Source of the DNA: Terebella lapidaria
Lineage: Eukaryota; Annelida; Polychaeta; Terebellida; Terebellidae
DNA length: 64,000 nt
Reading direction: 5' to 3'
Assembly (NCBI GenBank): GCA_949152475.1
Contig: OX424556.1
Location: 55,634,451-55,698,450, forward strand
Under the pieces are notes generated by a model that ran no database searches, had not been told where the DNA came from, and was given only the letters and a program-made list of their open reading frames with translations. This document shows, one piece after another, positions 36,771 through 48,950 of the stretch. The position numbers were made by a program, and so were the translations under genes. How positions within the stretch are numbered: position 1 is the stretch's first letter; the number at the start of each line of letters is the position of its first letter.

Positions 36771-37753
36771 CAAACGTGAAATATCATTTATGAACATCAG
36801 ATCATATGATCAGCAAATGATGATAATGATCGTTTGAATTGAGATCCCAACACACTGTGTGTGATTCTAAATTCTAAATCAGTCATTTTCTTTGTAACCT
36901 GGTAAACCTCGCACAATTGATTGGTGTTGAGTTCAACACGGCATTAACAAGTCATTGATGCAAAGTTGGCCTTTCTGTAAGATGCAAGTACAATTCTTTC
37001 ATTTTTCTTGGAAATCAGTTCAGGGGTAGTACACCAATATCATACATGAAATCATTTAGTATAGATAGATAGTAGTCTAAAATGGAGTTCGAGTTGTGCA
37101 GCTTGTTGTGGTTCAGAATATGCATATAGCTACATGTATATCACCTAATCGACGTTGCATATGAGCTCAGCATATCGCGTCGGGTCTTACTGATTAAACA
37201 AGACTTTCTACAGGTACATGAACAAAATTGAATTCCCATGTGAGTCTAGTTATATTATACACATTACATAACTGGCGTATGGTTCGCAGTTCATCAGAAG
37301 CAGAGCTCATCGAAAAAATATGGTATATACTAGAAATACAACAGATTAAAGCAGGTAAATCTGTATCCGTTGTACAGTATTGTGTTGTTGAGAAACTGTG
37401 CATTCTTTCGCAAACATGAAAAAATTGTATGTTTTATTTGTATAATAAAAATTGTTTTTTGCATGAACTATGGAATGTGCACTATGGCTACTCCCCCCAA
37501 GAAATCTGTCATTAGATTGCAAAGCTTTATTAGTAGCAGAAGCCTTAGTCTAGTGCTTACCGTATTTGCACGGTATATAGAATCACCACGAAACATTTTC
37601 CAAGCACATCAGATACGATAAAAACGACGCTGGTTAAATCAAATTTACAATGAATGTTTGGAAGAAATACGTTCATATATCACTAAGCCTCACTAAGGAT
37701 CACTCTAGCACTGGAAGAAGCCACAATGGTTCTCGGTTGCCTTGCTTGACGTA

Positions 37754-37971
37754 CGAGCCATCCGTCCTAAATTCGCCGCATCCCTAAGTTCGCCAACTGC
37801 ATATTAGCAAAGCATAGAAGCTGTCTTTGTGAAAAACAAAATGATGGTAAATAGTCATGATACTAAGCTATCGATTAACGATTTTAATGGGTGTTTTAAG
37901 GACATAACAGAGCCCGAAAATGATGTTGTTGGCGAATTTGGGAATGCGGCGAATTTAGGACGGATGGCTCG
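37754..37971. mobile_element. 218-bp TIR element with TA target duplication
   Basis: Imperfect 44-bp terminal inverted repeats begin CGAGCCATCCGTCCTAAATT. TA dinucleotides flank both ends (37752-37753, 37972-37973), as for Tc1/mariner-type insertion. Paralogs at 8790 and 30205 lack the insert. No coding capacity. Confidence 0.85.
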
Positions 37972-40209
37972 TAGTGGTTAGTTATCGTATGTCGTACAGA
38001 CTTTCAGTGCAGTACTTCGCCGGGCTGACGGTGGTTTCGTTTCATCCAGTCGTAATTCACATATATATGCAATATATGACGCCCAGTACATTTTTAAAGC
38101 AACCCAACTGCAAATCTTTCTAACGGATAAGAAGTTTGGAATGACTGCCAAAATATAAATAATGGATTGCTGAATTATGAAACTCCCGGGAGTGACTGAT
38201 TCTGGAAATGTTAGTGAAGCCGGTTATTTCCCACATATAATTTTCAATTTGAAATTTAGTGAGCTCAATGCACATTTGCAGGCTTGAAACGGGCATATAT
38301 TATTGTGAGCATTATATTATTTACTCAAGAACTTACCAACCCTCTTTCATATCAAACGAACTTTCAGCCAACCACTTCGAAAATTGTTCAGTGCACACTT
38401 GGATCACCATGCAATATCCGATCGTTTCACATATAGGAATATGGAGTTTGGTTATGGTAAATGATGCTTGAAGATCATATCGATCATTGGCATTGTTAAT
38501 ACCATCCCAAATGAATCTGAACAAAATTAACTGAACTTGTTGTGGAGTACTTCAAATAGGACTACTTTCACATCGTAATTCACATATATCAACATGTTTT
38601 AAATATAGACTATATTTGCATTCATCACTAGTCAATCAAACAATGGTTACAGGGAAGTTCGAATGCCAAACATAACGAAACTATCTTTTCCAGTCTTCGC
38701 AAAATGTGGACACCAGAATAGTGACATATTTTATTGACACACATATAAATAGGTAATACATATTCATAAAATTTTACGAATCCAATCTAGCCTTCTATGT
38801 GGCATAACAATGAAATGTGAAGCTGTCATGACATTGGTTCTGGCCAGTACTGACAGTCATCACGATATTATAGCAGGGACATAATCAGGCTGCACAAAAG
38901 GCGAACCGCATACTGTGACATAGAGTACCCCATGTCCTGCAATGATGTAAGCTTCAAATACAGTTACGGTGTTATTTAGATTCACCAAAGTCCGATATCA
39001 TCTACCCTCACGTGAAACTTTGGGATGAACTCGGTACATTAGCAACACAATACTGTATGGGCTTGAGTTGTAGTGACATTGTCCATTGGTTTATTGCAGT
39101 GATATACTACAATCTATTGTGATGATATCGTCGCATTTAGCCTTTAACGTCCATTACTAGTATTTCATTGCCATCACAAAGGGTCTGAAACAAAATCCCT
39201 GAAAATATATCTAGATTGAGCTACAGTCTTTGTTCACATCCTAATTTGATGGATACACTGATGTGCTTATATAATATGTAACCGACATAATTCCATTTGC
39301 TCACATTGGGGAAATACCATAAAAAGACTGGGATATTAACACTACAGATAACTCTGTCCAGTTGACATGTTGATGCCAAAAAATAATAATTTCAATTAAC
39401 ATGTACATATCAGTCAATTGCTTTAATGATACCACACACTGTGGATCAGGGCAGAATATAGATATCACGTCACCATATGTTCATGTTGTTCAATGTGAAC
39501 CCATTCGTACTTTTGTGCACTTGTCGAAAGTGCCTGTGAGAAAGTAAACTTTTATAATCATTACAACCTTAATATTAGAAAAATGCACTGTTCTCAGAGG
39601 GTCATCATAATTGAAGGATGTATTAGACCACTGCTGGAGAATCCTAAATCCTCAATGAGTATTTATTATTATACTTATGAAAACAATGGCAAGTAAATTA
39701 CCTGTATACAACATGTAGAATGGTTCCGTGAATACTTACTTATACACTACCTGAAATTGGTTCATGGTACCAGTATATTGACTTCTACAGGCTTTTATGC
39801 CGAATCTAGGTTCATCATTCTTTGATATTGCTGTAAAGGGTCCAATGAATTAAATAAAGAATACGGAAACGAGTGACTGATTGTTTGTTGAATGCTACCG
39901 ACTGGCATTGAAGGCTATGGTCTATCCCACTGCCTGGCATTATCGCACTGGCTCAGAACCAGAGCACAGAAACTCCACAATGCACTGACCAGGAGGCTGA
40001 CCGATAGGTGACTTCTCATGGAGTGGCTGGATTCTCGGGCTATGGGTTCCACTCACTGACGTCACACGGACGGCACCTCGACCCACATATCAAGACACTC
40101 ATAGATTGGACATTCGTCTGACATAATGGAGCACGAAATCAAGTTGTGAGTGAGATCAGAGTATCAGAGGCCGTAAAGCATTTTGTGGAGTAGAGTGACC
40201 AGATTGAAT

Positions 40210-40282
40210 ATGCAGATATGTGTAAAGAACCTGGCCAGGGTCTGCTCGGCCTTGATACTGGCACTGGACTACTTCACTAAGG
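40210..40282 (+). CDS. Signal-peptide-like first exon, array copy f (partial gene)
   Basis: ATG plus 24 codons and one base before GTAAG (phase 1), 73 nt. The peptide is MQICVKNLARVCSALILALD followed by YFTK. Same context and splice position as the copies at 2976, 33353 and 43586. No downstream exon was linked. Confidence 0.5.
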
Positions 40283-41313
40283 GTAAGATGTGCAAACCAT
40301 AAAGATCATAGCAGCTCAGGAAATGTTTATGGTCCTAATATTGCGTGATGAGAACATCTGCAGCATTACCTAATGACCATTGCAATATGAGACTCCGTCA
40401 TGACTTGCATGTTCCCAACGATCAATTTAGCATGTAAGTAAACCTGTGAAATGAGACTACCTGAATAAGACCTCATTATGTTTGTGGAAGAAGGAGACCA
40501 CTGTGTTCACATAGGTTGTACAGTGATACGGCATCGATTTATCATGGCTTTAATTCAATGAAAATTTATGCAGTAGTGGTATTCATGTACATGTAAGAGT
40601 GAACTTTCTTAACTCCGTACAAATATACATGAACATTAATATCACATATTCACAAGGTCAATGAGTATTTATTATTATACTTATGAAAACAATGGCAAAC
40701 ACTAATCCACCCGCTGCTCTTGTTCCATTTCATGCATCTCTTCTTCTGCATGTCCTATGTCCAGTGATCTTGTCCTCTTTGTGTTCATGGCTGGATGGTA
40801 AAAAGTAATGGATTTCAGACGCACCATTGAGCCACGATAATCAAGGGTTAACCAACCAAACAACAACCGGTGGTTAGTTAATGACTTGTGTTATATTTAT
40901 TGCATGCTATCTGACGTTGCCTCGTTTTACTTGATATGAGTTTGATGCAAATATATGTTATGTTCGCGAATGGACCAGAAAAATAAAACAACTGAAAACA
41001 AAGAGCACAACGACAAATTCGAAAATTCCAGTTTAAAATCGTGCGGTTTGATCTTGGTGTGGAAAATGCATGATAATGATACTTACATATCATTGCAAGT
41101 ATATCAAGTAATCCACGTGCATATAAGCGCAATTAATCTTGCATAACTTGTGACATAGATTTTCCGGGCATGTGACTAAAATTTTATTCACAGGTGTGAT
41201 TATCAATTATCTGCGCACTAATTAACCCCATTTATTAATCCATACGTGTAAACAAATCCGATAGCATTAACAAATCCTAGGATATGACGGTGTATATTAT
41301 AAAAAGAGCATAT

Positions 41314-42100
41314 CAGGCCTAATAAAATTAATTTTCTGTTTCTCATCCCCGCCCGCCTGTGTTCAGAAGCAGTCTTTTAAAAAAGCAGCGCATTTTTTTA
41401 TTAGCGATTCTCAAATAAAATATGTTCCCGCCCCTATTTTCAGGAGAGTGAATGATGGAGACACCGAACCACAGCATGCAACTCAAGTATATATTTAACT
41501 TACCTCCTTGTCTTCGCTCTTCGCCAAATCAGGCAAAGACGCTACCAGTTTTCAAAAGTTATTCCATGTGGTTACATGTATGTAATAATACATATCAATT
41601 TGTGAACACAAACTGATTAGGTATATTTCCTCCTGTATACATCAATAGGTGTATTACTGATAGAATGGTTTTCCAAAATTAATCATCATTGAAACAACAT
41701 ATTATCAGCTGACAGTCTTTGATATTATTACAACTATTACACAGTATCATCATGTCTGTGCTGACATCTATGATGTAGGCACACCAGTGGTGCTAAGGCC
41801 AAGCCAAGTCCTTTCAAACCAAAATAAATCAGGGGTTTGAAAATGAAAATGATTTCAATTCTAAAGGCCTGATTAATTTGGGCTTGGATCTGCTTGAATA
41901 AATCAAGCCGCTTTACTTGAGCTTCAATGCCTTCCATACGTGTGAAATGTCGTCCCGCCAAAAATAAAAAATAAGAAGTGCCTCCCTACCCAATTTTCTC
42001 ATAAATTGAGGACGGTATTTTTTGCAAAATAAGAAGTCCCTCCCTACCCAGTTTTGAAAAAATAGGAGGACAAGAAACAGAAAATCATTTTTTAGGCCTT
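41314..42100. mobile_element. About 790-bp non-autonomous TIR element
   Basis: The left end AGGCCTAATAAAATTAATTT and the right end (complement AGGCCTAAAAAATGATTTTC) are inverted; CTGTTTCT follows in both arms. The paralogous empty site near 45605-45620 reads GAGCATAACATAACTTGAGC. A minus-strand frame at 41961-41737 has no recognisable domain. The target duplication is not clear. Confidence 0.75.
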
Positions 42101-43585
42101 AAACATAGTTTGAGCAATTTATCGAGAAAATAATTATGGCATATTTTACTATTCGAAACCGAATTTCAGACAAACTGTTCCCATTGTTAACTATTGAGAG
42201 CTACCGTCACTCAAACGTTAAAGTGCTTGAATCCGAAGCATTGTTTACAACATGAACCGCAATATGACATTGATTTGTGCCTTATGAGTATCTAATATGA
42301 AACGTTCTGTGTTTTTTGCATTATTTGTTCTATGTAAGTTTCAAGCCTGGGAATAGTACGGATTGACAACGCTTTAAAAGAAATTATGGTACGTTAAATC
42401 ATGGTACGTTACTACAGTTACTCAACTTAAAGTCTAGCTAGTTGCAGTCGTATCATTTTTATAGCGGTTGATAAGGTCATCGCCTGGCTATATTCCTAGC
42501 TTGAATATATTTCACACATATTGTATGACTAACCAATATAAATAATGAATTGCTCGGTATTGAAACTCCATACGGTAGTGATGTGTCCCGGAAAATCGGC
42601 GGTAAAGTTATTATTGAGCAACAGCTATTTGCAAATCCCGGAAGAATATGTGTATATTGCCGTGTGAGGTTCTCCGAGAGTCATCGTGATTAAGGGATGT
42701 GTAAGACCGCGGCTGCAAAAAAATATGGTCACGAAAATAAACTACCTACATACAATATGTAGAATGGTTACATAAATACTAATACAATACAAGCAACTGG
42801 TACATAATACTAGCGTATTGACTTCAGGTTTTTATGCACAGTCGAATCTAGATCTTTCATTCTTTGAATTTGCTGTGAATCATCCAATAACACAAGTTAT
42901 GGAGAGCGAGTTAACAGATCAAAACCATTGTTTGAAAACAATAAAATTGTGTGTCGTTAACTTGATGTCTTACAGATAATAATACCACAAGAAAACTGAT
43001 TGTCTGAATGTCCATAGAACACTATTACTTGGTAGATGTATCAATGTGTCTACTAGCGGAAAAAAGTATGACCTATTTAACGCAACGGAGCAATTTATGT
43101 AGGTGTCCAAAGTGCAGAATCCATACATCTCATTCTTGGCACTGAGATTTCTATTGAAAAACAATATTGTACTCGAATGAAGCTATTATATTTAGCAATT
43201 CCTTCTCGAATCCAAACGATTGGAACAAATCCACACAGCTGACTCCCAACATGCTACCGACTGGCATTGAAGGCAAAGGCATATCCCACTGCCTGGTATT
43301 ATCTCACTGCTTCAGAACCAGAGCACAGACTCCACAATGCAGCGACCAGGAAGCTGGCCGAGTGGCGACTTCTCATGGAGTGGCTGGACGCTCGGGCGCT
43401 GGGCTCAAGTCTCGCTGACGGCGCCGCGACTCTCATCTCAAGACACTCATAGCTTGGACATTTGTCGTGGATTACGGGACACGAAGTCAAGTTGTGAGCC
43501 AGATCAGAGCAATTCTTCAAGTCTGATTTACTAATCGAACAAGCGGCCGTGAAGTATTATATGGAATTGAGTGACCAGAGTGAAT

Positions 43586-43658
43586 ATGCAGATTTGTGTA
43601 CGGAATTTTGTCAGGGTCTGCTTGGCCTTGATACTGGCACTGGACTACTTCACTGAAG
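43586..43658 (+). CDS. Signal-peptide-like first exon, array copy g (partial gene)
   Basis: ATG plus 24 codons and one base, then GTAAGT (phase 1). The peptide is MQICVRNFVRVCLALILALD followed by YFTE. A basic start, a hydrophobic core and a polar end fit a cleavable signal peptide. The upstream block 43270-43500 is the best-preserved copy of the shared GC-richer region. The next exon was not found, and a family A repeat begins about 450 bp downstream. Confidence 0.5.
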
Positions 43659-44109
43659 GTAAGTTGTGCAAAACACAAAGGCCATAGGATGTCAAGTATA
43701 ATGCTTTTGGTCATTGTCGGTCAAGTTTGAGTTTTCTTTACCTTGACCATGAACTATATCAGGAGCTAGGAAAATAATCCCAGTACATGTATTTGTTTAT
43801 TTCTTATAATTATTTTACTGTATGGAAATTTATGTCTGTGCAAGATTGTGTGGATGTGATGACAGACAATGGTTCCTGTCAGATAACTCCAGAAAGATGA
43901 GACTGTCATTCCTTGTATGTTATCCACTGACCAATTTAGAGAAACGGCAATCATGAGAATCGCAGAGTATTGATTTTCCAACATATAAATTGTTACACTG
44001 ATCTTGAACTCTAATTGTCAAAACATGTTCGTAAATGTTGCTGGAAACACATTTTCTGTATGGACTATAATACAAAATCAAACTACACATCACAATAGTA
44101 CATAAAGAG

Positions 44110-45297
44110 AATCTTATACATGATTTTGAGAAAATGGCCACCAAAGACCAAATTCATCATTTTTGACCTTCCATGGTCATTGAAGGTCAAATTCAAGGTC
44201 ATCACTCAAACCGCAATATATCATTTCCCATTTGAATGTGCCAATACTTAGGCTCTATTTTGAAGTCTTCTATGAGTTTACTCCGCACAGCTCCCATTAT
44301 GAAGGAAGAATTGGGTGAAATTTTCCAAAAAAAATTTCAATGGCCCAAAAAAAAAATTTTTTTTTTTGGTTGGAAATGGCTCAAAACGAATAGTGACTTG
44401 ATATTGGACAAAGACAATTTTTTTTTGCCGATCCGTCAAACAATGAAAATGGCCGCCACAGGCAGACCGGCGATTCAAGGGCAACAAAACTTATACACAT
44501 CATAGAGGTACATGAGGGGAATGTTTCAAAACAAAAATCTCAAACCTGATCGGACAGTTTTTGAGAAAATAGCCATCAAAAATCCAAAATTGGCCATTTT
44601 TAAACAAAAAAGGTCGTTTTGACCTTCCAAGGTCATTGAAGGTCAAATTCAAGTTCATCACTCAAACCGCAATATATGATTTCCCATTTGAATGTGCCAA
44701 TACTTAGGCTCTATCTTCAAGAGTTCTATGAGTTTACTCCGCACAGCTCCCACCATGAAGGAAAAATGGGTGAAATTTTCTAAGTCCAAATTTTTTTTCA
44801 ATGGTCAATAATTTTTTTTTTTTTTCTGGAAATTTCTCAAAACGAATAGTGACTTTATTTGGGACAAAAATTTTTTTTTTCGCCGACCCGTCAAAACATC
44901 AAAATGGCCGCCACACGCAGACCGGCGATTCAAGGGCAACGAAACTTATACACGTCATAAAGGTACATGAGAGGAATGTTCTGAAACAAAAATCTCAAAA
45001 CTGATCAGACAGTTTTCGAGAAAATGGCCTCCAAAGTCCAAAATTGGCAATTTTTCGTCAAAAATGGCCGCCAAATAGACAAAAACGATTCAATCACAGT
45101 TTAAAGAAACGTCTTTAGATACTGGCCCAAGGTATGTTCTGATAAATTTATGGGGAAATTCATCATCATGTCAAAGAAAAGTTACAGACCCGGACGGACG
45201 ACGGACGGACGACGGACGGATGACGAACGCCGGATGACGGACGACGGACGAAATACCATGACAATTGCTTATCGGCCCAAAGGGCCGGTAAGTTAAA
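44110..45297 (+). repeat. Family A composite repeat, copy 3
   Basis: Two tandem units of about 500 bp (44110-44605 and about 44606-45060) carry GGTCATTGAAGGTCAAATTC, CAAAATGGCCGCCACA and GGCGATTCAAGGGCAAC. A GGACGACGGACG microsatellite lies at 45185-45255, followed by the tail AAAGGGCCGGTAAGTTAAAAA. The arrangement differs from copy 1 but the modules are the same. Short frames here are by-products. Confidence 0.85.
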
Positions 45298-48200
45298 AAG
45301 AGACCATGATGGAAAATTGAAAAATCCAGCTTGAAATCATGCATTTTGATCTTAATGAGGAAAATCCATGGCAGTGATGCCTACATATCAATGCATATAA
45401 TAATCATCGACATTTGCATAGACGTGCAACTTATCTCACACAAGTGGATTTTCACGGGTCCGTGACTAAAATTAAATCCGCAGGCTTGATAATCAATTAT
45501 CTGCTGTAGAAACGTACTCATTAACCTGGTTTATTAATGCGCATGTGTAAACCAATCTGACAAATTTACATATTCTAGGATACAATGGTGTATACTATGA
45601 AAACAGAGCATAACATAACTTGAGCAACTTATCGAGAAACTAGTTATGCACATTTTACTATTCAAAACCGAAATTCAACAGGCAAACCCTGTTCCCATTG
45701 AAGAGTATTGGGAGCTATCGTAAATGTTAAGGTGTGTGAATCCTGAACATCGCTCACAAAATGAACCGGATTACGACATTGATCTGTGCATTATGGGTAA
45801 CCTAAATGGATAACAACAATTTGTTTTCTGTTTGTTTGCTTTATTTGTTCTATGTTTTGTTGTACATGCGCTCTGTCCAGTGTGTTTTAAAAGGTCAAGT
45901 AATTGTGACAATATTGAACTTCCAGAACGACTGAATTATTCTGAACTATTCTGAATTATAGTTTATATTGAAGTGTGTTGACGAATGGCATTTCTTCAAT
46001 TGTCATTAAATATTAACTCATTTGTGCTTATTCCATCAGGAAATATATTATCAAATATATGATATATATGATTCTTTCAAGCATCATGTTTTGTAACCTG
46101 GTGACACGAATCTGAACCAACTCTTTAAACTCGTCGTAATTATTGCCATATTAAATCTTATACAATGTATAAATACCAAATCCATTACATAAAACAACCA
46201 TAATATAATGACTGAACCACAAGAAAACTAATAACAAAACATCATAAAACAGTTAAAATCCACACTGACGTCAGCAGGGAGTCGATGTCTGATATACGGT
46301 TGTTTCGACTGTAACTTAAACCTGATGAATTTATACACTTACATTTTATACTTCTTTTATTTATGCATTTATTTTATTTTGATCTAGACCTAGTAGCAAA
46401 GGTACTGTTATTACTCGATATGCATGTATTATGTTTACATCGTAACTTAGGGACAAAAACATCACGGAAAAACATTGAATATGAACTAGCTACACTTAAA
46501 TTTGTAATTTTGGATCTCAACGTTCTTAAAATATGTTAGGTATTGGACAATTTTGTCGCCATTCAAATGCATTACCCATGTGAATACAACCCTGTGAGTA
46601 CACATCCAGAGATTCCATGATGTTATTTTGCAAGACGAACGATGTTTGGATACCTATTTCGAAATGCAAATCAAGAATATCAGCAACAAATATCAGTAAG
46701 CGATGCACGACTTTTCTGATTTTTCTCATGACACATCGAATTCCATTTAAAGCTGCCATGACCAATCCTGTTATGAGCCTGTAATGGCGCCATGCATACC
46801 CGTAGATTGTTTGAATTTCACTCTGATCTGCAGAATGAATAATGCATGGAGGTTACATGTTTTCTTTTGACAAAATACGCCCAGAATGAAGATCGAAAAA
46901 TGGTTGAAAAAAATGGAAGAAAAAAATCAAGATGTACTTCATAAACGCACCAAGAATTTGTCCAGTAAACTGAGCATCTTGTTTCCTTAAGTTTTGGGCC
47001 TGTGAATAGTAAAGATTTCCAACAGTTCGAGAAATTTCATTTACCATTATCTGACATTGTGAGGTCAACTGACGGTACTAGTACAACATTTTGCAGTTGC
47101 AGTTATACCGTTGTTATCAAAGCCGAAGCACCTGGCTATGTTCCTTGTTCAGCTTGTTGGTCAGGCTGATGGTAGATTTTAGTAACGTTTAATGTAGTGT
47201 TTTTGCTGAACAGAGTATGGCTTGGTTTCGTTGAAGCGTCATAAAAGCTCCACATATGTTGCTGTACCTTGTGTGCCGTCCAGCACGTTTCCACAGCAAC
47301 TGACGTCAAAGCTGTCTGAAGGAAAACAACTATTGTATGACCGCCCAATTTTTATAATGGATTGCTTGGTAATGAAACTCCACATGGTAGTGACTGGTTC
47401 CTGAGAGTCGACAGTAAAGTCGTTATTGAGCAGCAGCTATTGGCTAAAGACCAATATACATATACGTTTATGTGTATATTGCAGTGTGCTTTACCCTAGA
47501 TATGTATGAACTGCTATAGTATGTCGCAAAATTGTGACGAATCTAGATCTACTACAATTTGTCTGCTTAGTTTTGGTCGGTTTAGTAATTACTGTGGTTT
47601 CACATTGTAGATGGATAGAGTCTATACATCTAATTTCTAAATCCCAGTTACTGGACTATATCTTTACAGACACCAAGGAGAATACCACGAGGATAGCACG
47701 TGATAGTGTAACTGGTCAGAGAACTTAAATTTGAGAGAATTGTTCTAATGGTAGCTTCTAGTTTCGGAACGTCGTTTGTGAAGTCGTTCATGACAACTCT
47801 TTACTTCACCTTACCACATATTGATATTCTTCATACTTTGAACGTATGAGGTTTTCATTACAGTTCAGATATGTTTGTATTGTTGCATTCTTGAAATGTA
47901 AGATAATGTGTATATTTCTTCTCATTTACAACTACTTGAATCATTGCTAAGTTTATATATATACTGTATATTTATTTGAGACAAGTTGCTAAATAATGAA
48001 TAAATGCTATACTAACCACTTCAGTTCTCTTCCTACAGCCATTGGATAGCACAATGTTTTTTTTTCATTACTACTAGACCAGTATCATGTTATTCCGGTC
48101 ACAAATCTGACAGACTACCGCCATGGCTCCTTTTGTAAACATGGCAAATCAGTAGACATCTATTGTTTGTCAGTTGGGAATTGAATCAAAAATTAAATTA

Positions 48201-48950
48201 GCATAATCCAAATTTGATACAGTCGAGGCATGAGGTAAATTATTCATCAATTTTGCATTTCGATTAGTTCGGCACATAACAGTCATGAATATCAATTCTG
48301 CCTCCAAATCTCTCTCGACACTCATTTGGTTTTAGGTAAGATTCATGTCACCCGTCTACAGTCAGTCCATGGATTATCCTGTATATATGGTGTTTCATTG
48401 ATATTGTTGGGTTTCATGCTGTGGACAATCCACTGTGGAAGAATCGATGTGGACGTTCAATTACTTTGATATCGGCAAGTCATATGTTCGGACTTGTATT
48501 CATGCACTCTTCATGAATGCCCACGCTACATGTTAAGTTTTGATGTTCTCGAACCTCTAGACTGCGCATGACAGTAATTTTGATTCTTGGCAGGATAGGG
48601 AAATATAACTGATCGATATCAAGTTATTAAATATTTTAAACCGTTGACTATTCCCTTGAACTTAGAAACACAGATGTGCATCGGTGATTTTGGAATGCTT
48701 CAAAATATGACCTAAATATTAACATATCGAAATGGAAAGTCATGTATGCCCATATCAATGGTGACCTTAGATTTGTGTTCTGATTATGTTCAAACTGCAA
48801 TTTAAACAGAAAGTTAGACCATTCTTGGACTTCTTCACCCTAGCTGCCACATTGTACATTTTATGGTACAGGTACAGTCATTTTAAATAATAAGGAGGTG
48901 GGTGGGGGGTAGCATTGATGGTGGGGCTGCACTGCTTCTCTAGCTCTCTC

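Larger units (their letters stand above)
30901..38540 (+). repeat. Array unit 2 (about 7.6 kb)
   Basis: Same landmark order as unit 1: TGGCCAGTACTGATAGTCAT at 31291, GC-richer block 33040-33260, signal-like exon at 33353, promoter-like block near 35100-35220, GATGTTGCTGGATATTATGC near 35572, and the 36.9-38.3 kb blocks. It carries three unit-specific insertions at 32059, 36647 and 37754. Confidence 0.7.
38541..42660 (+). repeat. Array unit 3 (short)
   Basis: TGGCCAGTACTGACAGTCAT at 38841, GC-richer block 39900-40150, signal-like exon at 40210, a block at 40960-41310 that matches 45300-45610, a transposon at 41.3-42.1 kb, then the TATA block at 42537. It lacks the long 3' half seen in units 1 and 2. 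Confidence 0.65.
42661..48950 (+). repeat. Array unit 4 (about 6.3 kb)
   Basis: It begins partway through the unit pattern (GTTCTCCGAGAGTCATC, as at 39590). Then come the GC-richer block 43270-43500, the signal-like exon at 43586, a family A insertion at 44.1-45.3 kb, the 45.3-47.5 kb blocks that match 33.5-35.3 kb, and a diverged end matching 26.7-27.5 kb up to about 48.9 kb. Confidence 0.65.

Noticed and set aside
41737..41961. Minus-strand frame inside a transposon
   Set aside because: No recognisable domain and only one copy in the window; noted under the element, not called as a gene.
42296..42345. A second signal-like start (MKRSVFFALFVL) before a TAAGT
   Set aside because: The copies at 33.7 and 45.8 kb do not keep the ATG or the frame.
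21990..43520. Minus-strand frames over the GC-richer block (22205-21990, 33296-33036, 43520-43299)
   Set aside because: They share residues such as YECLEMRVAA, but the + strand is equally open in places and other copies have stops. I treat the block as conserved DNA, not a gene.
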